From NCBI GenBank assembly GCA_946553045.1, contig CAMNRO010000007.1:24910-88909 (forward strand): 64,000 nt of DNA, given 5' to 3'. Origin of the DNA: an uncultured Porphyromonadaceae bacterium. Its GTDB lineage: Bacteria; Bacteroidota; Bacteroidia; Bacteroidales; Muribaculaceae. The position numbers and the translations under genes were made by a program. Positions 9,092-17,946 of this stretch are shown here, piece after piece. The notes under the pieces are model-generated. The model saw nothing but the letters and a program-made list of their open reading frames with translations. It had not been told where the DNA came from and searched no databases. Numbering within the stretch: the stretch's first letter is position 1; each line of letters opens with the position of its first letter.

Positions 9092-11056
9092 ATGATATCT
9101 GTCAATAACCTTTCTGTCGAGTTCAGCGCGAAGGCGCTGTTCGACAATATCAACTATGTAATCAATCCTAAGGATAAGATAGCTCTCGTCGGGAAGAACG
9201 GTGCGGGCAAGAGCACCATGCTCAAGATTATTGCCGGGCTGCAGAAGCCGACGTCGGGCAATGTTGTTGTGCCAGATGGTGTTACGGTCGGCTATCTTCC
9301 ACAGCAGATGGTGCTTGCCGACAATACGACTGTGCTCGACGAAGTCCGCAAGGTCTATGCCCATCTTGAAGAGATGCACCGCCGCCTCGACACTCTGGCC
9401 GAGGAGGCTCAGAGCCGCACGGATTATGAGTCGGACGAATACCAGAAACTGATAGAGAACATATCGTCGCTCACAGAATACCTGGCAATCGCCGACAGCG
9501 ACAACATTGAGGCCGAGATGGAAAAGACTCTTATCGGCCTCGGCTTCGAGCGCAGCGATTTCGCTCGCCCTACGTCGGAGTTCAGCGGCGGCTGGCGCAT
9601 GCGTATAGAACTTGCAAAGATACTTCTGCAACGTCCCGATGTGCTGCTGCTCGACGAACCGACCAACCACCTCGACATAGAGTCGATACAGTGGCTCGAG
9701 AGCTTCCTCATCACCAAAGCCAAGGCTGTAGTGCTGGTGAGCCACGACCGTGCGTTTCTCGACAATGTGACGAACAGGACCATAGAAATCAATCTCGGCA
9801 AAATCTACGACTATGCCGTGAACTACTCTAAGTTCGTTGTGCTTCGCGACGAACGCATAGAGCAGCAGATGCGAGCCTATCGCAACCAGCAGAAGCAGAT
9901 TGCTGACACAGAGGAATTCATAGAGCGTTTCCGCTACAAGGCAACCAAATCTGTTCAGGTGCAGAGCCGAATCAAGCAGCTTGCCAAAATCGAGCGTATA
10001 GAGGTGGACGAGGTCGATAATTCCCGTCTTAACCTCCGTTTCCCGCCGGCCCCGCGCTCAGGCGATTTTCCTCTCATTATCGAGGAGGTCGGCAAGGCCT
10101 ACGGCGACCATCAGGTCTTTGACCACGCCACATTCACACTTCGCCGTGGCGAGAAGGTGGCTTTTGTCGGAAAGAACGGCCAGGGAAAATCCACTCTCGT
10201 CAAATGTATCATGGGCGAGATTCCTTTCACAGGCTCCCTCAGGGTCGGTCATAATGTGAAAATAGGCTATTTTGCCCAGAATCAGGCTCAGTTGCTCGAC
10301 GGCGAACTGACAGTGTTCGATACTATCGACCATGTTGCCGTCGGAGATATCCGCACCAAAATACGCGATATACTCGGCGCTTTCATGTTTGGCGGCGAGG
10401 CCTCCGACAAGAAGGTAAAAGTGCTGTCGGGAGGCGAGAAGACACGTCTGGCAATGATAAAGCTGCTTCTCGAGCCCGTCAATCTGCTCATACTCGACGA
10501 ACCGACCAATCACCTCGACATGAAGACGAAGGATATCCTCAAGCAGGCAATCCGCGATTTCGACGGCACGGTGATTGTGGTGAGCCACGACCGCGAATTT
10601 CTCGACGGGCTTGTGGAGAAGGTATATGAATTCGGCGGAGGCAAGGTGACCGAGTGTCTCGGCGGTATCTACGAATTCCTCGAAAAGAAACGCATAGCCT
10701 CTCTTTCGGAGCTTGAACTCAAGCAGAAGCCTGAGCCGCAGCCTGAAAAAGGCCCGAAAAATGTTTCGAAACAGCCGGAAACTCCGGCGCAGTCAGCTCC
10801 GGCGCCTAAACTAAGCTATGCCGAGCAGCGTGAGCGCGAAAAAACTCTGAAAAGGGCCGCCAAAAAGGTGGAAGAGGCCGAGAAAACAGTCGAAAAGCGC
10901 GAGGCCGATATTGCCGAGATAGAGGCAAAGATAGCGGCCGGCGACCTCGACGACGATATATACACCCGCCATGCCGCCGCTGTCAAGGAACTTGAGAATG
11001 CCATGAGCATGTGGGAACTCGCACAGATGGAATATGATGAACTTAAACAACAATAA
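9092..11056 (+). CDS. ABC-F family ATPase
   Basis: The 654-residue soluble protein has two ABC domains and no membrane segment. Domain 1 has Walker A GKNGAGKST (34-42), signature SGGWRMR, Walker B LLLDEPTNHLD and SHDRAFLD; domain 2 has GKNGQGKST, SGGEKTRLAM and LILDEPTNHLD. The ABC-F interdomain linker follows domain 1. The C-terminal 65 residues are charged and coiled-coil-like after a Pro/Gln-rich tether, as in the Uup/YdiF type. ABC-F proteins bind the ribosomal E site and relieve stalled translation; some protect against antibiotics. Nothing here singles out a resistance subtype. It is followed after 19 bases by the M13 peptidase start. Confidence 0.93.
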   Translation: MISVNNLSVEFSAKALFDNINYVINPKDKIALVGKNGAGKSTMLKIIAGLQKPTSGNVVVPDGVTVGYLPQQMVLADNTTVLDEVRKVYAHLEEMHRRLDTLAEEAQSRTDYESDEYQKLIENISSLTEYLAIADSDNIEAEMEKTLIGLGFERSDFARPTSEFSGGWRMRIELAKILLQRPDVLLLDEPTNHLDIESIQWLESFLITKAKAVVLVSHDRAFLDNVTNRTIEINLGKIYDYAVNYSKFVVLRDERIEQQMRAYRNQQKQIADTEEFIERFRYKATKSVQVQSRIKQLAKIERIEVDEVDNSRLNLRFPPAPRSGDFPLIIEEVGKAYGDHQVFDHATFTLRRGEKVAFVGKNGQGKSTLVKCIMGEIPFTGSLRVGHNVKIGYFAQNQAQLLDGELTVFDTIDHVAVGDIRTKIRDILGAFMFGGEASDKKVKVLSGGEKTRLAMIKLLLEPVNLLILDEPTNHLDMKTKDILKQAIRDFDGTVIVVSHDREFLDGLVEKVYEFGGGKVTECLGGIYEFLEKKRIASLSELELKQKPEPQPEKGPKNVSKQPETPAQSAPAPKLSYAEQREREKTLKRAAKKVEEAEKTVEKREADIAEIEAKIAAGDLDDDIYTRHAAAVKELENAMSMWELAQMEYDELKQQ

Positions 11057-11075
11057 ACCAATATATTTAGTTACA

Positions 11076-13097
11076 ATGCGCAGCAAAACTTATCTTATTA
11101 TTGGCGCTATGCTCGCTGCCGGTCTTGCTACCGGTTCGTGTAACCGCCAGCAGGCGCCCAAGGGTATCGACGCCAGTCATCTCGACACCAGCGTGAAGCC
11201 GGGAGACGATTTCTATGACTATGCATGCGGCGGTTGGATGAAAGCCAATCCCCTCAAGCCTGAATATTCGCGCTTCGGAACTTTCGACCAGCTTGGCGAG
11301 AACAACCGCGAGCAGGTCCGCGAACTCGTGCTCGGTCTCGACCGCAATACAGCCGAGAAGGGCTCCAACGCTCAGAAAATCGCCGACCTCTATGCCATGG
11401 GCATGGACAGCGTGCGTCTCAACGAGCAGGGTATAGAGCCCCTCAAGGCCGACCTCGAAGTAATTGCAGCCACTCCCCGCGAGAAAATCGTTGAGCTCAT
11501 GGCTACAATGCCCGGCCTCGATGTTTTCTTCGGAACAGGCGTTATGGCCGACCTCAAGAACTCAGACATCAACACCATGTACTGGGGCCAGGGCGGTCTC
11601 GGCCTCGGCGACCGCGACTATTACACCGACCAGACAGAGCGTGCCGAGAGCGTGCGTGCCGCTTACCGCACATATCTCAACACCATAGCCGCTCTCATCG
11701 GCTATGATGAAGCCCGCGCCAACGAGTTTGCCGACAATGTAATGGCTATCGAAACCGAACTTGCTGGCAAGCAGATGACCCGCACCGAAATGCGCAATAT
11801 CGCAGCCTGCTACAATCCCACTACCGTTGCAGAGCTTGCTGCGAAATATCCCAATGTAGACCTCAAGGGTTATTTCAAACTTCAGAACCTTGATGTCGAT
11901 ACCGTCGTGGTAGAGCAGCCCGTTTATTTCGCCGCTGTCGCAGATGCTCTCGCAAAACAGCCCGAACAGGTGCTCCGCGATTATATGACAGCTTCCTACG
12001 TAGGTTCTGCCGCCAACTACCTCGGTGATGACTTTATCAACGCCAACTTCGCCCTCAGCCAGGTGATGTCGGGTGTTGAAGAGCAGCAGCCCCGCTGGAA
12101 ACGTGCTCTCTCTGTGCCTAACAGCATTCTTGGCGAGGCTCTCGGCCAGCTTTATGTTGAAAAATACTTCCCCGCAAGCTCCAAAGAGAAGATGCTTACT
12201 CTGGTAGGCAACCTCCAGAAGGCTCTTGGCCAGCATATCGACAACCTTACCTGGATGAGCGACTCGACAAAGGCCCGCGCCCAGGAAAAACTCGCTGCCT
12301 TCACTGTGAAAATCGGTTATCCCGATGAATGGCGCGACTATTCCGAGCTTACAATCGACCCCGAACTTCCCTATTGGAAGAACGTGCAGAATGCAATCCT
12401 CTTCAATACTGCATATAACAACTCTGACTACGGCAAACCCGTAGACCGCAGCCGCTGGCACATGTCGCCCCAGACTGTCAACGCCTACTATAACCCCACC
12501 ACCAACGAAATCTGCTTCCCCGCAGGCATTCTCCAGGCTCCCTTCTTCGACCCCAATGCTGACGACGCTGTGAACTACGGCGCTATCGGCGTGGTTATCG
12601 GCCATGAAATGACTCACGGTTTCGACGACCAGGGCCGTCAGTTCGACAAGGACGGTAACTTCGAAGACTGGTGGACCGCCGCCGACGCAGAAGCGTTCAA
12701 CGCTCTTGCCGACAAGCTCGTGGCTCAGTTCGACAGCATCGAAGTGGCTCCCGGCACAAAGGCTAACGGCCGTCTCACTCTTGGCGAAAACATTGCCGAC
12801 CAGGGCGGTCTCCGCGTGGCCTATACAGCTTATCACAACGCTCTCGGCGACAATGAAGGCGAAGTAATCGACGGATTCACTCCCGACCAGCGCTTCTACC
12901 TCGCCTATTCGAATGTATGGGCTGCCAATATCCGCGATGCCGAAATCCTTTCGCGCACTACCTCTGACCCCCACTCGCTGGGCCGCTGGCGCGTGAACGC
13001 AACCTTGAAGAATATCGAACCCTTCTATACCGCTTTCGATATCACTGAAGGCCAGCCGATGTTCCTCCCCGAGGCTGAACGCGTGGTTATCTGGTAA
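11076..13097 (+). CDS. pepO: M13 family zinc metallopeptidase (neprilysin/PepO type), lipoprotein
   Basis: M13 peptidases cleave short peptides with a gluzincin active site. The zinc motif HEMTH is at about residues 510-514, and the third ligand is in GENIADQGG (about 571). Other family marks are GDDFYDYACGGW near the N-terminus and WWTAADAEAF. I start at ATG 11076 because it gives a clean lipoprotein signal (charged MRSK, hydrophobic core, lipobox ATGSC with Cys near residue 21); an upstream ATG at 11034 lies inside the ABC-F gene. The 673-residue length is typical. It is probably anchored in a membrane and acts in peptide uptake or turnover. Codon use is strongly C-ending (CTC, AAC, TAC), suggesting high expression. 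Confidence 0.93.
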   Translation: MRSKTYLIIGAMLAAGLATGSCNRQQAPKGIDASHLDTSVKPGDDFYDYACGGWMKANPLKPEYSRFGTFDQLGENNREQVRELVLGLDRNTAEKGSNAQKIADLYAMGMDSVRLNEQGIEPLKADLEVIAATPREKIVELMATMPGLDVFFGTGVMADLKNSDINTMYWGQGGLGLGDRDYYTDQTERAESVRAAYRTYLNTIAALIGYDEARANEFADNVMAIETELAGKQMTRTEMRNIAACYNPTTVAELAAKYPNVDLKGYFKLQNLDVDTVVVEQPVYFAAVADALAKQPEQVLRDYMTASYVGSAANYLGDDFINANFALSQVMSGVEEQQPRWKRALSVPNSILGEALGQLYVEKYFPASSKEKMLTLVGNLQKALGQHIDNLTWMSDSTKARAQEKLAAFTVKIGYPDEWRDYSELTIDPELPYWKNVQNAILFNTAYNNSDYGKPVDRSRWHMSPQTVNAYYNPTTNEICFPAGILQAPFFDPNADDAVNYGAIGVVIGHEMTHGFDDQGRQFDKDGNFEDWWTAADAEAFNALADKLVAQFDSIEVAPGTKANGRLTLGENIADQGGLRVAYTAYHNALGDNEGEVIDGFTPDQRFYLAYSNVWAANIRDAEILSRTTSDPHSLGRWRVNATLKNIEPFYTAFDITEGQPMFLPEAERVVIW

Positions 13098-13114
13098 TTT
13101 ACAATTAATAATGT

Positions 13115-13153
13115 GAAAGGAGTTGGGACGTTTCTCTTATCCTGGCTCCTTTC
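13115..13153 (+). terminator. Possible hairpin between pepO and the next lipoprotein gene
   Basis: GAAAGGAG (13115-13122) and CTCCTTTC (13146-13153) can pair over a 23-base loop. There is no T-run afterwards, so it may be a weak attenuator rather than a terminator. Confidence 0.3.
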
Positions 13154-13170
13154 CATAACTCCTCGATAGT

Positions 13171-13974
13171 ATGAAAAAAATATTTAAGAAATGTCTTGTG
13201 GCCGGTGTCATAATCCTCGCGGCTGCCGGACTCGGCTCATGCTCCAAGAAGAGCAGCGAACCCTCGGCCCTCATTGCCCAGAGCGAGAGAATCAGCGGTG
13301 AACTCGGCAAAATTGCCGAGGAAAGCCCGATGTACCTCGAATCGGCCGGCGCGGATTATGCCGACGGTGTGCTGAGCGTGAACATAGAATATTCAGACCC
13401 CTATGCTGTTGTGGGCGATTATTCACAGGAACTGGTGGAATACATTGTTTCCTTATGGCTCAAGAGCCACCTCGGCGCCGACCTCGACACAACGCTCAAT
13501 ACTCTTTCGACAGAGCAGGGCTCGCTCAAGATTACTCTTGTTGGCGCCGACGGTGCTTCAAAGGAATTTACCATTTCTTCGGCACGTCTGAAAAAGCTGC
13601 TTGTACTCAAACCCAGCGAACTCAATTTCTCGGCAGTGAAAGATAATGTGGCTTTGCTTATGGAGCATCGCGGTGGTCTTTATGAAGAGGAATACAAGGC
13701 TGTAGACGATTCGTTCTGCTTTGCTACTGGTTTTGCGCAGTACACTCTGGTATTTGAGTCGGCCGCCCAGTATTCCAATCTTACGCAGGACAGCCTTCGC
13801 GGTCGCTATCAGAAAGCTCTTAAACACCAGTATGAAGGCTACGGAGCATGTGCGCCAATTATCACCGACCTTCTCAAGTCGCTCGGCGTAGAAGGCTATC
13901 GCTTTGTCTACGAGGCTAAGAACGATGAGTCCAAGTCGCTTAAAGCGGCTCTGCCCTGGCGTATTTTTGAATAA
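13171..13974 (+). CDS. Unrecognised lipoprotein
   Basis: The 267-residue protein starts MKKIFKKC, has a hydrophobic stretch and a lipobox GLGSC (Cys about residue 24), so it is predicted to be a lipoprotein. The mature part is mixed alpha/beta with no motif I recognise; it includes a FCFATGFAQY stretch and a C-terminal region with two Cys-containing helices. It sits between pepO and pepT, 73 and 21 bases away, on the same strand, so it may be co-transcribed with peptidase genes. I assign no function. Confidence 0.7.
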   Translation: MKKIFKKCLVAGVIILAAAGLGSCSKKSSEPSALIAQSERISGELGKIAEESPMYLESAGADYADGVLSVNIEYSDPYAVVGDYSQELVEYIVSLWLKSHLGADLDTTLNTLSTEQGSLKITLVGADGASKEFTISSARLKKLLVLKPSELNFSAVKDNVALLMEHRGGLYEEEYKAVDDSFCFATGFAQYTLVFESAAQYSNLTQDSLRGRYQKALKHQYEGYGACAPIITDLLKSLGVEGYRFVYEAKNDESKSLKAALPWRIFE

Positions 13975-13995
13975 TCCTGATAAAACTATAGCATA

Positions 13996-15222
13996 ATGAA
14001 TATAGTAGACCGTTTCCTGAGCTATGTGAAGTTCGACACTCAGAGCGACGAACTCACCAACCTCACGCCCTCGACACCCGGCCAGATGATATTTGCCGAG
14101 CACCTGAAAGAGGAGCTTGAGGCCATGGGTCTGTCGGAAATCAGTCTCGACGAGAATGGCTACCTCATGGCAACTCTGCCGGCCAATACGGACGACAATG
14201 TGCCTGTCGTAGGCTTCATAGCTCACCTCGATACATCGCCCGACATGTCGGGGCGCCATGTGTCGCCGCGAATCGTGCAGTCTTACGACGGCGCCGATAT
14301 CGTGCTCAACGCCGAAAAAGGCATAGTTCTTTCGCCTGCTGAATTTCCCGAGCTGCTTAACTATAAGGGCCAGGACCTGATTGTGACCGACGGCAATACG
14401 CTTCTCGGCGCCGACGACAAAGCCGGCATAGCCGAAATTATTTCGGCAATAGACTATCTCAAGGCTCATCCCGAAATCAAGCACGGCAAAATCCGTATAG
14501 CATTCAATCCCGACGAAGAGATTGGCCAGGGTGCCCATAAGTTCGACGTGGAGCGCTTCGGTGCCGACTGGGCCTATACGATGGACGGAGGCGAAATCGG
14601 CGAGCTCGAATACGAGAACTTCAACGCCGCTGTAGCCAGAGTGACATTCGAAGGCCGCAACGTGCACCCCGGCTATGCCAAGCACAAGATGATAAACTCC
14701 ATGCGCATCGCAAACCAGTTTGTCATTATGTTGCCCCGCTGGGAGACCCCCGAACATACCGAGGGCTACGAAGGCTTCTACCATCTTGTGTCGATGGAAG
14801 GCACAGTCGAAAAGACCGTGCTTACCTACATAATCCGCGACCACGACCGCGACCGCTTCGAGCGTCGCAAGAAAGAACTTGAGCACCTCGCCCGCAAAAT
14901 CAACCACGAATTCCCCGCCTGCTGTTCTATTGAAATCAAGGACCAGTACTACAACATGCGCGAGAAAGTAGAACCGGTGATGTATATCGTCGAGATTGCC
15001 GAGGAGGCCATGCGCCGTGCCGGTATCACTCCGAAGGTACAGCCTATCCGTGGCGGTACAGACGGTGCGCAGCTCTCGTTCAAGGGTCTGCCTTGTCCCA
15101 ATATATTTGCCGGCGGTCTCAATTTCCATGGCCGCTATGAGTTTGTGCCTGTTCCGTCGATGGAGAAGGCTGCAGACGTTATTGTAGAGATTGCCCGGCT
15201 TGTAGCCGACCGTCACTGCTGA
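13996..15222 (+). CDS. pepT: Peptidase T (tripeptide aminopeptidase)
   Basis: PepT is a cytoplasmic M20 dizinc exopeptidase that releases the N-terminal residue of tripeptides. The 408-residue protein shows [11 protein letters not shown] (first zinc His and the catalytic Asp), [12 protein letters not shown] (bridging Asp), [10 protein letters not shown] (catalytic Glu and zinc Glu), [13 protein letters not shown] (zinc Asp), [10 protein letters not shown] (dimerisation domain) and [13 protein letters not shown] with a final FHGRYEFVP (last zinc His). Length is normal. miaA begins one base after its stop codon. Confidence 0.96.
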   Translation: MNIVDRFLSYVKFDTQSDELTNLTPSTPGQMIFAEHLKEELEAMGLSEISLDENGYLMATLPANTDDNVPVVGFIAHLDTSPDMSGRHVSPRIVQSYDGADIVLNAEKGIVLSPAEFPELLNYKGQDLIVTDGNTLLGADDKAGIAEIISAIDYLKAHPEIKHGKIRIAFNPDEEIGQGAHKFDVERFGADWAYTMDGGEIGELEYENFNAAVARVTFEGRNVHPGYAKHKMINSMRIANQFVIMLPRWETPEHTEGYEGFYHLVSMEGTVEKTVLTYIIRDHDRDRFERRKKELEHLARKINHEFPACCSIEIKDQYYNMREKVEPVMYIVEIAEEAMRRAGITPKVQPIRGGTDGAQLSFKGLPCPNIFAGGLNFHGRYEFVPVPSMEKAADVIVEIARLVADRHC

Positions 15223-15223
15223 T

Positions 15224-16141
15224 ATGGATAAGAAGCCGATTCTCGCAGTTGTCACCGGGCCTACGGCTTCGGGCAAGACCGAATTGGCTATCCGTCTGGC
15301 CGAACACTACGGCACCGAGATTGTCTCGGCTGATTCGCGTCAGATTTTCAGAGACCTGCCTATAGGCACGGCTGCGCCCACCGCAGAGGAGCGCGGCCGT
15401 GCTTTCCATCATCTTGTGGGCACACATGCGCTCGACGCGTACTACAGCGCCTCCCAGTTCGAGAGCGATGCATTGGCCATACTCCCGTCGATATGGAAGA
15501 AAAGTCCGGTTGCGGTAGTTTGCGGTGGTTCGATGATGTATATCGACGCTCTTTGCCGAGGACTCGACGACATGCCGACAGTGAGCGACAGTACCAGGGC
15601 ATACGTCCTGTCGATGCTCGAGAACCATGGCCTTGAAGGAGTGCTCGCACAGCTCGAAATCTGCGACCGCGACTATTGGCTACAGGTCGACCGCAGCAAT
15701 ACGCGTCGTGTGGTGCACGCTGTCGAGATAAGCCTTGAGGCCGGAGTGCCGTACTCGTCGCTTCGCACAGGGCGGGTGGCAGAGCGCCCGTTTAGAATCA
15801 TGAAATTCGCGATAGAGCGGAGTCGCGACGAGCTCTTCGGCCGTATCAATGCCCGTGTGGACCGCATGATTGCCGACGGACTCGAAGATGAGGCTCGCCG
15901 TGCTTTTGCTCAAGGCGATTTCAATTCGCTCAATACTGTGGGCTATAAGGAGATGGCAGCTTATTTCAGAGGCGAGATGGATTTTGACACAGCTGTGGCG
16001 CGGATAGCTAAAAATACGCGTGTTTACGCCAAAAAACAGCTTACATGGATGAGCCGCGACCCCGAGATAATGCGCCTCGCGCCTGCCGAAGCCTTCGATG
16101 AAGCCGTAAAGGCAATCGATGCACAGTTGACAGAGTATTAG
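15224..16141 (+). CDS. miaA: tRNA dimethylallyltransferase
   Basis: MiaA adds a dimethylallyl group to A37 of tRNAs that read codons beginning with U. The 305-residue protein has the P-loop GPTASGKT (residues 12-19), then SADSRQIFRDLPIGTA and YKEMAAYF with a C-terminal KNTRVYAKKQLTWM, all diagnostic. It is translationally tight with pepT (1-base gap). The following spacer carries the TTATTACTTAA motif. Confidence 0.96.
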   Translation: MDKKPILAVVTGPTASGKTELAIRLAEHYGTEIVSADSRQIFRDLPIGTAAPTAEERGRAFHHLVGTHALDAYYSASQFESDALAILPSIWKKSPVAVVCGGSMMYIDALCRGLDDMPTVSDSTRAYVLSMLENHGLEGVLAQLEICDRDYWLQVDRSNTRRVVHAVEISLEAGVPYSSLRTGRVAERPFRIMKFAIERSRDELFGRINARVDRMIADGLEDEARRAFAQGDFNSLNTVGYKEMAAYFRGEMDFDTAVARIAKNTRVYAKKQLTWMSRDPEIMRLAPAEAFDEAVKAIDAQLTEY

Positions 16142-16191
16142 GATATTCCTTAATACTTATTACTTCTTACTTTATTACTTAACTAACCAAC
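16142..16191. repeat. Spacer with TTATTACTTAA motif
   Basis: One exact copy of TTATTACTTAA (16172-16182) and one variant TTATTACTTCT (16158-16168) fill most of the short gap between miaA and nadC, resembling the spacer after recN. Confidence 0.55.
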
Positions 16192-17046
16192 ATGGATACA
16201 AGAGAAAAACTGATAGACGATTTAATCGCCCTCTCGTTTGCCGAAGACATCGGCGACGGCGACCACACCACCCTCAGCACCATCGGGCCCGATGAAATGG
16301 GCCGTCAGCACCTCCTTGTAAAGGAAGAAGGCATTCTTGCCGGTGTCGATATTGCGCGCCGCGTATTCGAGCGTTTCGATCCGTCGCTCAAGATGACCGT
16401 ATATATCGAGGACGGTGCTCATGTAAAGCCCGGTGACATAGCTTTCGTTGTCGAAGGCCCCGTGCGTTCGTTGCTTCAGACCGAGCGCCTGATGCTCAAC
16501 ATCATGCAGCGCATGAGCGGCATTGCCACTGTCACCGCCAAATATCAGGACAAGCTTGCCGGCCTTAAATGCAAGGTGCTCGACACCCGCAAGACAACTC
16601 CGGGCATGCGTATCCTTGAGAAGGACGCCGTGAAAATCGGCGGCGGACACAACCATCGTATCGGTCTCTTCGATATGATTCTTATCAAGGACAACCACGT
16701 TGATTTTGCCGGAGGCATAACAGCCGCTGTCAATAAAGCGAAAGAGTATTGCAAGGAGCGCGGCAAAGACCTCAGAATCGAGGTCGAGGTGCGTAATACC
16801 GACGAAATCAACGAAGCTCTTGCCGTCGGTGTAGACCGCATTATGCTCGATAACTTCACTCCCGAACGCACAGCCGAGGCCGTAAAACTAATCCGCTCGG
16901 TCAATCCCGCTGTCGAAATCGAATCGAGCGGCGGCATTACCATTGATACTCTCCGCAGTTATGGCGAAGCCGGCGTCGACTTCATATCGGTAGGTGCCCT
17001 TACACACTCCGTGAAAGGTCTCGACCTCAGCTTCAAGCACTGCTGA
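16192..17046 (+). CDS. nadC: Nicotinate-nucleotide diphosphorylase (carboxylating)
   Basis: NadC makes nicotinate mononucleotide from quinolinate and PRPP in de novo NAD synthesis. The 284-residue protein contains LNIMQRMSGIAT, DTRKTTPG, the substrate-binding EKDAVKIGGGHNHR, and IEVEVRN with a C-terminal SSGGI barrel strand. Length is normal. It is the last plus-strand gene before a bidirectional terminator shared with the convergent aquaporin gene. Confidence 0.97.
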   Translation: MDTREKLIDDLIALSFAEDIGDGDHTTLSTIGPDEMGRQHLLVKEEGILAGVDIARRVFERFDPSLKMTVYIEDGAHVKPGDIAFVVEGPVRSLLQTERLMLNIMQRMSGIATVTAKYQDKLAGLKCKVLDTRKTTPGMRILEKDAVKIGGGHNHRIGLFDMILIKDNHVDFAGGITAAVNKAKEYCKERGKDLRIEVEVRNTDEINEALAVGVDRIMLDNFTPERTAEAVKLIRSVNPAVEIESSGGITIDTLRSYGEAGVDFISVGALTHSVKGLDLSFKHC

Positions 17047-17070
17047 TTTCTCCTTTACGGTCATAAGCAT

Positions 17071-17108
17071 AAAAAACTCGGAACGGCATTTGCCGCCCCG
17101 AGTTTTTT
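17071..17108. terminator. Bidirectional terminator between nadC and the aquaporin gene
   Basis: An 11-base-pair outer stem (17071-17081 with 17098-17108) encloses a second CGGC/GCCG stem. It is bordered by A-rich sequence on one side and seven T on the other, so it can act for both convergent genes. Confidence 0.9.
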
Positions 17109-17122
17109 TATGTCGGTTTGTG

Positions 17123-17815
17123 TTATTTGATGGCTTTGCGGCCTCCGGCCATTGCAACCCAGCAGAGCACTGCGAGGACTGCGCCGATAGCGGGACCTAC
17201 TACCATAATCCAGAAGTCGCCCCAGGCTGTTGGGTCGAATACGGCAGGACCGAAACTGCGGGCCGGGTTGACCGAGCAGTTGTCGACGGGAATGCCTACG
17301 ATGTTTACGAGACCGAGTGCGAGACCGATTGCAAGGCCTGCGAACTTGCCGAAGCCTTTGGAGGGGTCGGTAGCGCCAAGCACGATAAGGACGAAGAAGA
17401 ATGTGAGGAGTCCTTCGGCAAGAAGTGCCATTCCGGAAGTAGCGCCGGGCTGGAGCACGTTTGTTGCCAGATAGCTGTCGGGAGGAGTGGTGCCACCGAA
17501 GTTAAAGCCGGGAGCCATGTTGATGAACCAGAAGAGCAAGCCTGCGCCTACGGTGGCACCGAGGAGCTGGAAGATGATGTAGCCAATGCAGTCCTTGCCG
17601 CTCATACGGCCGGCCAGAAACATGGCGAACGACACTGCAGGGTTGACATGGCAGCCCGAAATGTTGCCCAGTGCGTAGCATAGGCATACCAAGACGAGGC
17701 CGAAACAGAGGCCGATTCCAAGACCGCCGATAGAAGGGCCGGCGAGCACTGCGCTACCGCAGGCGAGAAGAACGAGGAACATTGTTCCGATACCTTCTGC
17801 AATCAGTTTCTTCAT
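17123..17815 (-). CDS. Aquaporin (MIP family channel)
   Basis: The 230-residue protein has six predicted membrane helices and two NPA boxes: HVNPAVSF (58-60) and SVNPARSF (183-185, with the selectivity Arg at 186). It resembles AqpZ in length and layout, so water or small neutral solutes are expected. Two selectivity-filter positions differ from AqpZ as I recall it: the His two turns before the second NPA is Asn here (N171) and the Thr before SVNPA is Cys. A roughly 25-residue extracellular loop near 100-124 is long. I start at ATG 17815 (MKKLIAEG); the longer upstream frame lacks support. Substrate is uncertain. Confidence 0.88.
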   Translation of the reverse strand: MKKLIAEGIGTMFLVLLACGSAVLAGPSIGGLGIGLCFGLVLVCLCYALGNISGCHVNPAVSFAMFLAGRMSGKDCIGYIIFQLLGATVGAGLLFWFINMAPGFNFGGTTPPDSYLATNVLQPGATSGMALLAEGLLTFFFVLIVLGATDPSKGFGKFAGLAIGLALGLVNIVGIPVDNCSVNPARSFGPAVFDPTAWGDFWIMVVGPAIGAVLAVLCWVAMAGGRKAIK

Positions 17816-17893
17816 AATGGAATTTTTTTTGTTTGAAATAAAGAATTCTAAACGGTTGTTTAACACATTTGTTATTAAACAATTTCTAAACGC

Positions 17894-17901
17894 CAAAGAT
17901 A
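17894..17901 (-). promoter_or_regulatory. Probable -7 element of the aquaporin gene
   Basis: On the minus strand TATCTTTG fits TAnnTTTG, about 79 bases before the start codon. No clear TTTG at the upstream spacing. Confidence 0.45.
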
Positions 17902-17922
17902 GTCAAAAAGTTTGAAAATTGC

Positions 17923-17930
17923 TATCTTTG
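17923..17930 (+). promoter_or_regulatory. Probable -7 element of the orphan membrane protein gene
   Basis: TATCTTTG, 17 bases before the ATG at 17947. It lies only 21 bases from the oppositely oriented element for the aquaporin, giving back-to-back promoters. Confidence 0.5.
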
Positions 17931-17946
17931 TAAAAAAATATCAGCC

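Noticed and set aside
13558..15276. A 572-codon minus-strand frame across the orphan lipoprotein and pepT
   Set aside because: Antisense shadow of pepT; no start context and no recognisable protein features.
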